Shown: positions 1 to 8,730 of the stretch, piece after piece
How the letters are laid out: each line of letters opens with the position of its first letter
Numbering within the stretch: position 1 is the stretch's first letter
Source of the DNA: Chthoniobacterales bacterium
GTDB lineage: Bacteria; Verrucomicrobiota; Verrucomicrobiia; Chthoniobacterales; UBA10450
Direction: 5' to 3'
DNA length: 39,654 nucleotides
Assembly (NCBI GenBank): GCA_013694595.1
Contig: JACDCC010000197.1
Coordinates: 1 to 39,654 of the forward strand
Translations under genes and position numbers: made by a program
The notes under the pieces: generated by a model
What the model was told of the DNA's origin: nothing
Seen by the model: only the letters and a program-made list of their open reading frames with translations
The model's database searches: none

Positions 1-1491
1 GTTTGTCTCACCGTCGCGATCGCGTTCTGGCACTTCAACCGCGAGAACACAAAGACTCCCGAGCAGCCGACTGCGGCAGCTGGACTTCCCTCCGCTCCCG
101 AAAAAAGCATCGCCGTGCTGCCGTTTGCGAGCCTGAGCGAGGACAAGGCGAACGCGTATTTTGCGGACGGCATTCAGGACGAAATCCTGACGCGGCTCGC
201 GAAGATCGGTGAGCTGAAGGTGATCTCGCGCACCTCGACGCAGCAGTATCAAAGCAAGCCGGGCAACCTGGCCGAGATCGCGAAGCAGCTCGGCGTTGCG
301 CACATTCTGGAAGGAAGCGTGCAGAAAGCCGGCGACAGCGTGCGCGTGAACGTGCAGTTGATCAAAGCGGACACGGACACACATCTCTGGGCGGAGACCT
401 ACGACCGCAGGCTAAGAGACATTTTCGAGGTCGAGAGCGAGATCGCGAAGGCGATCGCCGATAATCTGCAGGCAAAGATCACCGGCTCCGAGCAAAAGGC
501 GATTGCCGCGCGACCGACTGAGAACACCGAAGCGCATGAGCTTTACCTGAAGGGCCGCTACTTCTGGGGGAAGCGTACGGGCGACGGCTTTAGAAAGGCG
601 CTCGATTACTTCCACCAGGCCCTCAACCAAGATCCGAACTACGCACTGGCCTATGCAGGCATAGCCGATTGCTACGTGCTTCTGATAGCATGGACGCCCG
701 CCTCGCCGGTGGAATATCTGCCGAAAGCAAGAGCAGCCGCGAACAAAGCTTTGGAGATTGATAACAGCTTGGGCGAGGCGCATGCGTCGCTTGGGGAGGT
801 GATGATTGGTGAGCTAAACCCGCGCGATGCCAGACGCGAGTTTGAACGCGCGATCGAATTGAACCCCAACTATGCGACTGCTCATCACTGGCTCGGAATT
901 GATGCTCTCGCGCCGCTGGGGGAACACGATCATGCTATCGCCGAGCTGAAACGCGCGGTCGAACTCGATCCGTTTTCTCTCATCATTAACGCCGGTTTGG
1001 GTTACGGCTATATCCTGGCGCGGCGGTACCCTGAGGCGGTCGCACAGCTCCGTAAAACCGTGGAGTTGGACCCGGCATTTCCTTACGCTCACAGCCTGCT
1101 GGGCGAAGCGCTCGTCCTCAGCGGTCAGCTCGATCAGGCGATCGGGGAGTACGAGAAATCGTATAACATTAGCCACGAGCATCACCCATTATTGAGGGCC
1201 GCGCATGCTTACGCCTTGAAAGGCGACCGTAAAAAAGCCTTGCAACTGTTTAACCAGGCGAAAGAGCTCGGCAAGCCCATGGTCTGGGCCTTTGGTTGTG
1301 CCCTGGTCTCTATTGGGCTCGGCGATAAGGAGGAGGCGATCAATTGGCTCGAGCAAAGTTATCGGCAGAAAGAAAGCGTCGACATACTTCTTATCAAAGT
1401 TCATCCATTCCTCGATCCGCTGCGCGGCGATCCTCGGTTTGAGAAGCTCGCCGATAAAGTCATCGAACCGCGGCAGAATACACGGCCATGA
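1..1491 (+). CDS. TPR-repeat protein with FlgO/TolB-like N-terminal region (C-terminal part of an adenylate-cyclase/TPR-type protein), 5' truncated by the window edge
   Basis: Frame 1 is open from base 1 (VCLTVAIAFWHF, TM-like, then EKSIAVLPFASLSEDKANAYFADGIQDEILTRLAKI). Followed by repeated TPR motifs (ALAYAGIADCYV, EAHASLGEV, ATAHHWLGID, PYAHSLLGEAL). Confidence 0.85.
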   Translation, partial: VCLTVAIAFWHFNRENTKTPEQPTAAAGLPSAPEKSIAVLPFASLSEDKANAYFADGIQDEILTRLAKIGELKVISRTSTQQYQSKPGNLAEIAKQLGVAHILEGSVQKAGDSVRVNVQLIKADTDTHLWAETYDRRLRDIFEVESEIAKAIADNLQAKITGSEQKAIAARPTENTEAHELYLKGRYFWGKRTGDGFRKALDYFHQALNQDPNYALAYAGIADCYVLLIAWTPASPVEYLPKARAAANKALEIDNSLGEAHASLGEVMIGELNPRDARREFERAIELNPNYATAHHWLGIDALAPLGEHDHAIAELKRAVELDPFSLIINAGLGYGYILARRYPEAVAQLRKTVELDPAFPYAHSLLGEALVLSGQLDQAIGEYEKSYNISHEHHPLLRAAHAYALKGDRKKALQLFNQAKELGKPMVWAFGCALVSIGLGDKEEAINWLEQSYRQKESVDILLIKVHPFLDPLRGDPRFEKLADKVIEPRQNTRP

Positions 1492-1603
1492 ACTCGCGCA
1501 ATTTCTTCGCCGAAGTCGGCGCGACCATCGGACAGATGAGGCGGAACTCGCCGCGTAGTGATCGAGAAGAGTCTCGCGGTTCTGCCGTGATGCAGATAGA
1601 ACC

Positions 1604-1722
1604 ATGAGCCAACGAATGGCTGCCGCGCCCAAGACTGATCTGCACCTGGAGATCGCGCACGTTTTGTTCATCGACATCGTCGGTTACTCAAAGCTCCTGG
1701 TCGACGAGCAGTACGAGCTGCA
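1604..1722 (+). pseudogene. N-terminal remnant of a class III nucleotide cyclase domain (tandem relative of the preceding gene family)
   Basis: MSQRMAAAPKTDLHLEIAHVLFIDIVGYSKLLVDEQYEL matches the start of a guanylate/adenylate cyclase catalytic domain, then switches abruptly to an unrelated sequence. Confidence 0.6.
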
Positions 1723-1895
1723 CCGTCCATTACGTCGATGCCGGCGTGGACAGCGGCGAGATCATCGCGCAGCGCGAAGTGCCGATTTTGCCTAACGACA
1801 CTCCTGAAACTCTCCACGCCCGCATCCAGGTGACTGAGCGCGAGCTGTATCCGGAAGTAATCCGCCGACTTAGCCTAACGACTGATAGGAACTAA
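1716..1895 (+). pseudogene. purN: C-terminal fragment of phosphoribosylglycinamide formyltransferase
   Basis: Frame starting 1716 reads SCTVHYVDAGVDSGEIIAQREVPILPNDTPETLHARIQVTERELYPEVIRRLSLTTDRN*, the PurN C-terminal signature; the N-terminal two thirds are absent. Confidence 0.75.
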
Positions 1896-2890
1896 GTGCG
1901 CTCGGCCTTTTGATCGCGCCCGAGCAGCTCCTGTAGCGCCTGCGCCGGGCCTTTGCCCTCGTAGACCACTGAGTAAACCTGATCGATGATCGGCGTTTCG
2001 ATGTTCAGCCGCCGCGCGCACTCGAAGGCGCTTTTCGCGGTCGGGACACCTTCTGCGACGGAGTGGCTTCGCGCCGCGATTTGCTCAAGCGTGCGTCCAC
2101 GCCCCAGCTGCTCGCCGACGCGGCGGTTCCGACTGTGCTGGCTGAAGCAGGTCGCGATCAAATCGCCTGCGCCGCTCAGACCATAGAACGTTCTCGGGTT
2201 TCCACCCATCGCGGTTCCGAGGCGCAGCATCTCGGCGAGCGACCGCGTCACCAGGGCTGCTTTGGAATTATCGCCCAAGCCGAATCCGTCACTGCACCCG
2301 GCAGCAAGCGCGAAGACGTTCTTCAGCGCGCCACCGAGCTCAATGCCGGTGGTTTCATCACTCGAGTAGATCCGGAACAGCGAGCTGCCGAGATGCTGCT
2401 GCAGCTCTTCTGCGCATTCGGTTTGCTCACAGCCCAGCACCGTCGCCGTCGGCCGGTCGCGCGAGACCTCCACCGCGAGGTTCGGCCCGGATAGAACCGC
2501 CAACGTATGTTCCGGCAGCACTTCGCCAAGAACCTGCGTCATGCGCAGGCCGGTTCCGTGTTCGATTCCTTTCGTGCAGCTGAGCAGCACCGCCTCTTTT
2601 GAGACGTGCGGACGAAGCTGCTCTGCAATCGAACGCAGCGCAGTCGACGGCGTCACGAACACGATCAGCTCCGCCCCCGCGCAATCGCTGATGTCGCTGG
2701 TGACGTCGATCGCTTCCGGCAGGGTGACACCTGGCAGGTAGTCCGCGTTTTCGCGGGTGGCGCGAAGCTGCTCCGTCCGCTCGAGGTTGTGACCCCACAG
2801 CAGGATATCATTCCCTTGCTTTGCCCACAGCACGGCGAGGGCGGTGCCCCAGCTGCCGGCGCCAAGAATGGCTGTGCGCTTGAACATCAT
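1892..2890 (-). CDS. gpsA: NAD(P)-dependent glycerol-3-phosphate dehydrogenase
   Basis: [26 protein letters not shown]...; KNVFALAAGCSDGFGLGDNSKAAL; start trimmed from the ORF track to the ATG overlapping the plsY stop. Confidence 0.95.
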   Translation of the reverse strand: MMFKRTAILGAGSWGTALAVLWAKQGNDILLWGHNLERTEQLRATRENADYLPGVTLPEAIDVTSDISDCAGAELIVFVTPSTALRSIAEQLRPHVSKEAVLLSCTKGIEHGTGLRMTQVLGEVLPEHTLAVLSGPNLAVEVSRDRPTATVLGCEQTECAEELQQHLGSSLFRIYSSDETTGIELGGALKNVFALAAGCSDGFGLGDNSKAALVTRSLAEMLRLGTAMGGNPRTFYGLSGAGDLIATCFSQHSRNRRVGEQLGRGRTLEQIAARSHSVAEGVPTAKSAFECARRLNIETPIIDQVYSVVYEGKGPAQALQELLGRDQKAERT

Positions 2891-3516
2891 TTCCGCGCGA
2901 ACCGTGGTTCCGTTCCCTTCAGAAGGCGACAAATATTGGAGCGATGGCGCCACACGACCAGGAGTGTCATAGCCAGGGAAAAGTAGAACAGCACCATCCC
3001 TTCCGTCCTGTTCATCCACACCAGGACCGCCACCGCAATCGGGAGAGCGCTGGCAGCCATAATTGATGCAAGTGACACGTAGCGAGTGATTTCAAACACA
3101 ATCACCCACACAATAAAAATGGCGAAAGCAGCTATCGGCACCACGCCGAACAGCGCGCCGGCCGAGGTGGCGACGCCTTTCCCGCCCTTAAAGCGCAGCC
3201 AAACCGGGAACGAGTGGCCCGCGACGCAAATGGCCGCTGCCAGGATCGCGTAGAACTCTGTGTAGCTGGCGGTCTCCGGCACGCGGCTGGCGATAAACAG
3301 CGCCAGCCGCACAGCGAAAAAGCCTTTGAACGCGTCGGCGAAAAACACGCCGTAGCCCCACTTCTTGCCCAAGACCCGCAGCACGTTCGTGGCGCCAATG
3401 TTGCCGCTGCCGTGCTTGCGGATGTCGATTCCAGCGAGACGGCCGGCAAGATAACCGAACGGAATCGAGCCGATCAGGTAGCTCAGCACAGCTATAAACA
3501 ACAGCGCGAATAACAT
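2887..3516 (-). CDS. plsY: glycerol-3-phosphate acyltransferase PlsY
   Basis: [67 protein letters not shown] overlap with gpsA. Confidence 0.95.
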   Translation of the reverse strand: MLFALLFIAVLSYLIGSIPFGYLAGRLAGIDIRKHGSGNIGATNVLRVLGKKWGYGVFFADAFKGFFAVRLALFIASRVPETASYTEFYAILAAAICVAGHSFPVWLRFKGGKGVATSAGALFGVVPIAAFAIFIVWVIVFEITRYVSLASIMAASALPIAVAVLVWMNRTEGMVLFYFSLAMTLLVVWRHRSNICRLLKGTEPRFARK

Positions 3517-3521
3517 ACGTG

Positions 3522-5426
3522 TTAACGTGGACGCTGCGGTGTAGCAGAAAATGGATCGGCGATCTGCGGCTCGCCTCCGGACCCGTTTCGCCTTAGCCAG
3601 ACGTGGAGAATAGCGATGTCTGCCGGCGTGACGCCGCTAATTCGCGACGCCTGGCCGAGGCTCACCGGGCGCACGGCCGTCAGCTTCTGCCGCGTCTCTG
3701 GCCGAAGGCTGGGTATGTGTGTGAAATCGATACCGTCAGGGATACGCTGCGCCTCGCGTCCAGAGATCTGCTTGTTCTGTTGCAGCTGCCGCCGGACGTA
3801 CCCTTCGTATTTCAGTTCTGTTTCCAACAGCTCCCACAGCTCAGGTGAAGCTTTCTCGCGCGTCCCGGCAGGTAAGGAGTCGAGCCGAAACTCGGGACGT
3901 TTAATTAAGAGTTGCACCGGCGTGCCGCCGATGTGCGTGGCAGCGGCCGTCGCGCGGAGTGCATCTAACGCACGGCGCTTCTGCTCGAACGCCGTCCATC
4001 GCTCGTCTCCCACCAACCCAGATTCCCGCCCACGCGGCGTGAGCCGCTGATCGGCGTTGTCCTGCCGGAGCGTCAAACGGTCCTCGGCACGACTCGTAAA
4101 CATCCGGTACGGCTCCTCGGTCCCTTTCGTCACGAGGTCGTCGATCATCACTCCGATGTAAGCCTCAGCGCGTGAGAGTGTGAACTCCGGCCTGTCTTGC
4201 ACCTTCAGCGCCGCGTTCGCACCGGCGATCAGGCCTTGGGCGGCCGCTTCTTCGTAACCGGAAGTGCCGTTAACCTGGCCCGCGAAGTAGAGGCCGGCGA
4301 CGCGCTCCGTTTCGAGCGTGTGAACCAGCTGCGTCGGCGGGAAGTAGTCGTACTCGACGGCGTAGCCGGGCCGCATGATTTCCGCTGCTTCCAAGCCCGG
4401 GATCGTCCGCAGGAAGTCCAGCTGCACCTCGTACGGAAGGCTGGTGGAGATGCCGTTGACGTAAAACTCGTCGGTGTGTAGCCCCTCGGGCTCAAGGAAG
4501 AGCTGATGCGCGGTCTTGTCGGCGAACTTCACGACCTTGTCCTCAATTGAGGGGCAGTATCGCGGTCCTGTTCCCTGGATGCGGCCGGAGTACAGGGGCG
4601 ATCGATGAAGGTTATGGCGGATTACCTCGTGAGTCGCTGGAGTCGTGTGCGTGATCCAGCAGGGCACTTGTTCCACGTAGAACTTCGCGCCGTTCAATGA
4701 GAAAATTTCGCTCTCCGTCTGTTGCTCCTCTGGCGGGAGGAAGCTGAATCGGGGCGACGGATCGTCCCCATGCTGGATTTGGCAGCGTCCGAAATCGATC
4801 GAACGTCTGCTGATCCGGCACGGCGTCCCGGTCTTGAAGCGCCCTACCTCGAAGCCGAGCTCGCGCAGGCTCCCGCTAAGACCTGATGCCGTTTCCGCCA
4901 TACGGCCGCCAGGTTTCGAAGTCTCGCCAACGTGCAGTAAACCACGAAGGAAAGTGCCCGATGTGATCACGACGGTTCGCGCCCCGATCGTCAGGCCGAT
5001 ATCGGTCTCGACACCAACGACACGCCCGCCTTCTGTGAGCACCTGCTGAACAGTGGCCTGCTTGACATCCAATCCCGCCGTTCGCTCTATCTCCGCTTTT
5101 GCGCGAAACTGATATGCCTTTTTATCGCATTGTGCACGAGGCGCGCGGACGCTAGGGCCTTTCGTGCGGTTGAGCATCCTAAATTGGATCCCGGTTGCGT
5201 CGGTATTCTGGCCCATGAACCCGCCAAGCGCGTCGATCTCCCGGACAATATGTCCCTTTGCCAACCCGCCAATGGCGGGATTGCACGACATCTGTCCGAT
5301 CGTGTCGAGGTTCTGCGTCAACAAGAGGGTCGAGCACCCGAGTCTCGCCGCGACCATGGCAGCTTCTATCCCCGCGTGGCCACTGCCCACCACCACCACG
5401 TCATAAGTTTTGGCCAGCGCGTACAT
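3522..5426 (-). CDS. mnmG: tRNA uridine-5-carboxymethylaminomethyl(34) synthesis enzyme MnmG (GidA)
   Basis: [88 protein letters not shown]. Confidence 0.97.
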   Translation of the reverse strand: MYALAKTYDVVVVGSGHAGIEAAMVAARLGCSTLLLTQNLDTIGQMSCNPAIGGLAKGHIVREIDALGGFMGQNTDATGIQFRMLNRTKGPSVRAPRAQCDKKAYQFRAKAEIERTAGLDVKQATVQQVLTEGGRVVGVETDIGLTIGARTVVITSGTFLRGLLHVGETSKPGGRMAETASGLSGSLRELGFEVGRFKTGTPCRISRRSIDFGRCQIQHGDDPSPRFSFLPPEEQQTESEIFSLNGAKFYVEQVPCWITHTTPATHEVIRHNLHRSPLYSGRIQGTGPRYCPSIEDKVVKFADKTAHQLFLEPEGLHTDEFYVNGISTSLPYEVQLDFLRTIPGLEAAEIMRPGYAVEYDYFPPTQLVHTLETERVAGLYFAGQVNGTSGYEEAAAQGLIAGANAALKVQDRPEFTLSRAEAYIGVMIDDLVTKGTEEPYRMFTSRAEDRLTLRQDNADQRLTPRGRESGLVGDERWTAFEQKRRALDALRATAAATHIGGTPVQLLIKRPEFRLDSLPAGTREKASPELWELLETELKYEGYVRRQLQQNKQISGREAQRIPDGIDFTHIPSLRPETRQKLTAVRPVSLGQASRISGVTPADIAILHVWLRRNGSGGEPQIADPFSATPQRPR

Positions 5427-5439
5427 GTTCCACGTGGAA

Positions 5440-5829
5440 CTATCCGAGAATCCCTTGTTTGGCAGTCGGCAGAAGATGATCCAAGCGGAACTCTGCCGTC
5501 GCTCCGGATATATTTGAGCTTACGATACGTAGCTCGGGCGCGAACTCCGCGAGCACCTGCCGACACGCGCCACAAGGAACGACAGGCTGCGCAGAATCCG
5601 ACACAAGAGCCAATAGCTCAAAGTCGTGTGCGCCGGCTGAGACCGCCGCGCCTGTCGCCACCCGCTCCGCGCAGATTGTCAGGCTGTAGGAGATGTTCTC
5701 GACATTCGTACCGGCAAACACTCTGCCGTCGCTCGTCAAAAGCGCTGCTCCAACCGCGAAATGAGAGTACGGCGCGTAAGCATGGTTGCGCACCTCCCTG
5801 GCAACTTCCAAGAGTTCCGCCTGAGTCAT
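5440..5829 (-). CDS. cdd: cytidine deaminase
   Basis: [41 protein letters not shown]...[12 protein letters not shown]. Confidence 0.93.
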   Translation of the reverse strand: MTQAELLEVAREVRNHAYAPYSHFAVGAALLTSDGRVFAGTNVENISYSLTICAERVATGAAVSAGAHDFELLALVSDSAQPVVPCGACRQVLAEFAPELRIVSSNISGATAEFRLDHLLPTAKQGILG

Positions 5830-6611
5830 AACCAGCTGTCCGCGTGCATTTTCCTGTCGCTCTCAGCTGTTTGTATAAACGTCTCCTGTTCTGTTACTTC
5901 TGCGCGCGCGGCGTCCTCTGCCTCCTGCAGCAGGCGGAGGGCAATCCGCCCCAACAGCACCAGCACAAGGACCGACGTGGCGAGGCCGCCGCCCCAGATC
6001 AAATACTCGATGAACCGCGGGTGACTCTTGCCCCGCACCAAGTTCAGCCCCAGCTGGCCGAGCGTCCCGAGGTAGGCATAAAGAAACAGTCCCGGCGCCT
6101 GCCCGATCGCCACCCAAAGCATGCAGGTCCTGAAACGGATCGTCGTCAGGCCATAAAGATAATTCATCAGGCTCGTCGGGAACAGCGGATGCAGCTGGCT
6201 CAGTAGGATGATCTTCCAGCCTTCGCGTTCCACCGCCGGCTCCAGCGCCTCCAGCGTCGCGTTTTTCATCAACCGCCTGCGCAGCCACTTTCGCCCGATC
6301 CAGCGGCTGAGGAAAAATGAGATCGCCGCGCCGCCGACGTTGCCCACCAGAATGATGAGGAATCCCCACCAAAGGCCGAAGAAAAATCCGCCACCCAGGC
6401 TCAAAAAGCCACCTGGGAGCAGCAACACATTGCAACACGCGTAGAGCAGCGGGTAACAGATCGCGCTCCACGCGCCCCAGCCCATCACCCGTTCCTGCAC
6501 CTGCGCCAGGATGTCGGCGAGCGGGAAAAACCGCGACAAGACAAAGATGCCTAACGAGACGATTAGCAGGCCCGTAACCTGAATGATGACTGCGCGACGG
6601 ACCTGGACCAC
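5826..6611 (-). CDS. TVP38/TMEM64 (VTT domain) family membrane protein
   Basis: GGFLSLGGGFFFGLWWGFLIILVGNVGGAAISFFLSRWIGRKWL ... HPLFPTSLMNYLYGLTTIRFRTCMLWVAIGQAPGLFLYAYLG; ATGA overlap with cdd. Confidence 0.85.
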   Translation of the reverse strand: MVQVRRAVIIQVTGLLIVSLGIFVLSRFFPLADILAQVQERVMGWGAWSAICYPLLYACCNVLLLPGGFLSLGGGFFFGLWWGFLIILVGNVGGAAISFFLSRWIGRKWLRRRLMKNATLEALEPAVEREGWKIILLSQLHPLFPTSLMNYLYGLTTIRFRTCMLWVAIGQAPGLFLYAYLGTLGQLGLNLVRGKSHPRFIEYLIWGGGLATSVLVLVLLGRIALRLLQEAEDAARAEVTEQETFIQTAESDRKMHADSWL

Positions 6612-6629
6612 GGCGTGACCTTCGTCACG

Positions 6630-8453
6630 TCACAGGCTGCGTGCAAACTGGGCCAGCTCCACCGTTGTCTCGTACTGTAGGAACGGCGTGATCAAATAAA
6701 CGCCGTTGAAATGCGCGAGCGCGCCTTCGGTGATTACCTTCGCGAGCTTCACGCCGCGCGCACGACCATCCGCGCCTTCCGCGCCGGCCATCTCCGCACG
6801 CACCGAGTCCGGCACCACGATTCCCGGCACCTCGTTGTGGAGGAACTCCGCCTGCCGCCCGCTCAAGAGGGGCCAGACGCCCATGAAGATCGGGATGTTC
6901 AGATGCGCGGTGCGACACTTCGTCTCCTCGATCAAGCCGAGGTCGAACACCGGCTGCGTCATCGCGTATTGCGCGCCGGCGGCGACTTTACGCTCCAGCC
7001 GGTTCACCTGCGAATCAAGGTTGCGCGCGTTCGGATTAAACGTGCAGCCAATCACAAATCCGGTCGTGCTCTTGATCGCTTTGCCGGCGTGGCTGAAGCC
7101 TTCGTTCAAACGCTTGATGATCGAGATCAGCTCCACCGAGTTGACGTCGTAAACGGACGCGGCGCCCGGATGATCGCCCACGCGCGCCGGGTCACCGGTC
7201 AGCGGCAGCACATGCCGCATCCCGAGCGCCGCCATCCCCAGCAACTCGCTCTGCAAGCCGAGCACATTGCGATCGCGGCAGCTCAGATGCAGGAGCGGCG
7301 TGATCCCGAACCGCTCCTTCAACATCGCCGCCATCGCAAGATTGCTCACGCGCAGGATGGCTAACGAGTTATCCGCTAGCGTGATCGCATCGCAGCCCGC
7401 CTTCACCAGCGCCTGCGCCCCGGTGAAGAACTTTTCCAGCGCCAGCGTCTTCGGCGGATCGAGCTCGCAAATGATCACGCGGTGGCCATTCGCCATCCGC
7501 TCGAGCAGGCTCTCTTCCGTTGCGCCTGCCGGCGTCGCGGTGCGTGCCGCAAGCGGCTCCACCGTCATCCGTACAGTTTTGCTGCGCACAGGTTGGAGGC
7601 CGGCAATCGCTTCGGCGATGGCTTTGATATGCGCGGGACCTGTCCCGCAGCAGCCACCGATCAGCCGCGCGCCTTGGGCCACCATCTCGCGCGCACTTTG
7701 CCCGAAGTAATCCGGCGCGGTGTGATAAATGAAACGCCCCTCGTGATACTTCGGGTAGCCGGCGTTCGCGTAGGCCGCGAGCAGATCATCAGCCGGTAGA
7801 CGCTCCAGCAGCTGCACCATCCCATGCGGGCCATTCATGCAATTCACGCCGAGGATCTTCGCGCCCGCGTCGCGCAATTTCCCAAACGCCTCGACCACAG
7901 GGATACCGGACGAAAGCCGCCCCTCGGGCGCGCAGGCAAAGGAACAAACTACGGGCGCAGCGCCGATCTCATTCTTCACCGCGAGCGCGAGCGCGAGCTC
8001 CTCATGGTCCATGAAGGTCTCGAAGAAAATCCACTCTGCGCCGCCATCGAGCAGCCCTGTGATCTGCTCACGGAAACATTGCGCACGATCGATCCCGCGC
8101 GCCGCCGCTTCATCAGCGCTGATCCCTAGTGGTCCGACGCTTCCGGCAACCACCACGTCCTTGCTTCTCGCGGCTTGCCGCGCGAGTTGCGCGGCGGCGC
8201 GGTTGATCTCGCCGACGCGGCTGTCAAAACCACAGCGCTCCATTCGCACTGCGTTCGCGCCGAAGGTGTTCGTCTCGATGACGCGCGCTCCGGCGGCGAT
8301 GTATTGCTCGTGGATCGCGCTAACGCGCTCCGGTGCGCTGACGCAGAGCTCCTCGAAGCAACGCTCCAAAGGCACACCACCCTCGATCAGCATGGTGCCC
8401 ATCGCACCGTCGCCACAAACGATGCGCGTCTGAAGTTCTTCCAGCAGATCCAC
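6630..8453 (-). CDS. bifunctional homocysteine S-methyltransferase / methylenetetrahydrofolate reductase
   Basis: N-terminal Hcy-binding domain (GDGAMGTMLIEGG, LGVNCMNGP, LIGGCCGTGPAHI) fused to an MTHFR domain (LHLSCRDRNVLGLQSELLGMAALGMRHVLPLTGDPARVGDHPGA). Confidence 0.93.
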   Translation of the reverse strand: MDLLEELQTRIVCGDGAMGTMLIEGGVPLERCFEELCVSAPERVSAIHEQYIAAGARVIETNTFGANAVRMERCGFDSRVGEINRAAAQLARQAARSKDVVVAGSVGPLGISADEAAARGIDRAQCFREQITGLLDGGAEWIFFETFMDHEELALALAVKNEIGAAPVVCSFACAPEGRLSSGIPVVEAFGKLRDAGAKILGVNCMNGPHGMVQLLERLPADDLLAAYANAGYPKYHEGRFIYHTAPDYFGQSAREMVAQGARLIGGCCGTGPAHIKAIAEAIAGLQPVRSKTVRMTVEPLAARTATPAGATEESLLERMANGHRVIICELDPPKTLALEKFFTGAQALVKAGCDAITLADNSLAILRVSNLAMAAMLKERFGITPLLHLSCRDRNVLGLQSELLGMAALGMRHVLPLTGDPARVGDHPGAASVYDVNSVELISIIKRLNEGFSHAGKAIKSTTGFVIGCTFNPNARNLDSQVNRLERKVAAGAQYAMTQPVFDLGLIEETKCRTAHLNIPIFMGVWPLLSGRQAEFLHNEVPGIVVPDSVRAEMAGAEGADGRARGVKLAKVITEGALAHFNGVYLITPFLQYETTVELAQFARSL

Positions 8454-8730
8454 TGCCGATGGGCTTAACGTCGCACTGCGGTCAGGTCAACGGACAACAA
8501 GGGGCGACATCTTCCCCGCCCTGCCGAGCGCGTGCGCACTATGCCATGAATTTTCTATAACAAACGAGCACATCCTTTGCTTCGGCTATGCCCGCAGCGG
8601 CGCTTGGCGGCGCGGGGGACCCGCATGCTTACGACCCCTTCCTCGCAACACCTTGGCAGCAATCGAGCCTGAAAAGGCACTTCGGTTGGCTCGACTTCTT
8701 CCGCACGCTTCTTCATGCTGTAGCTCGTCT

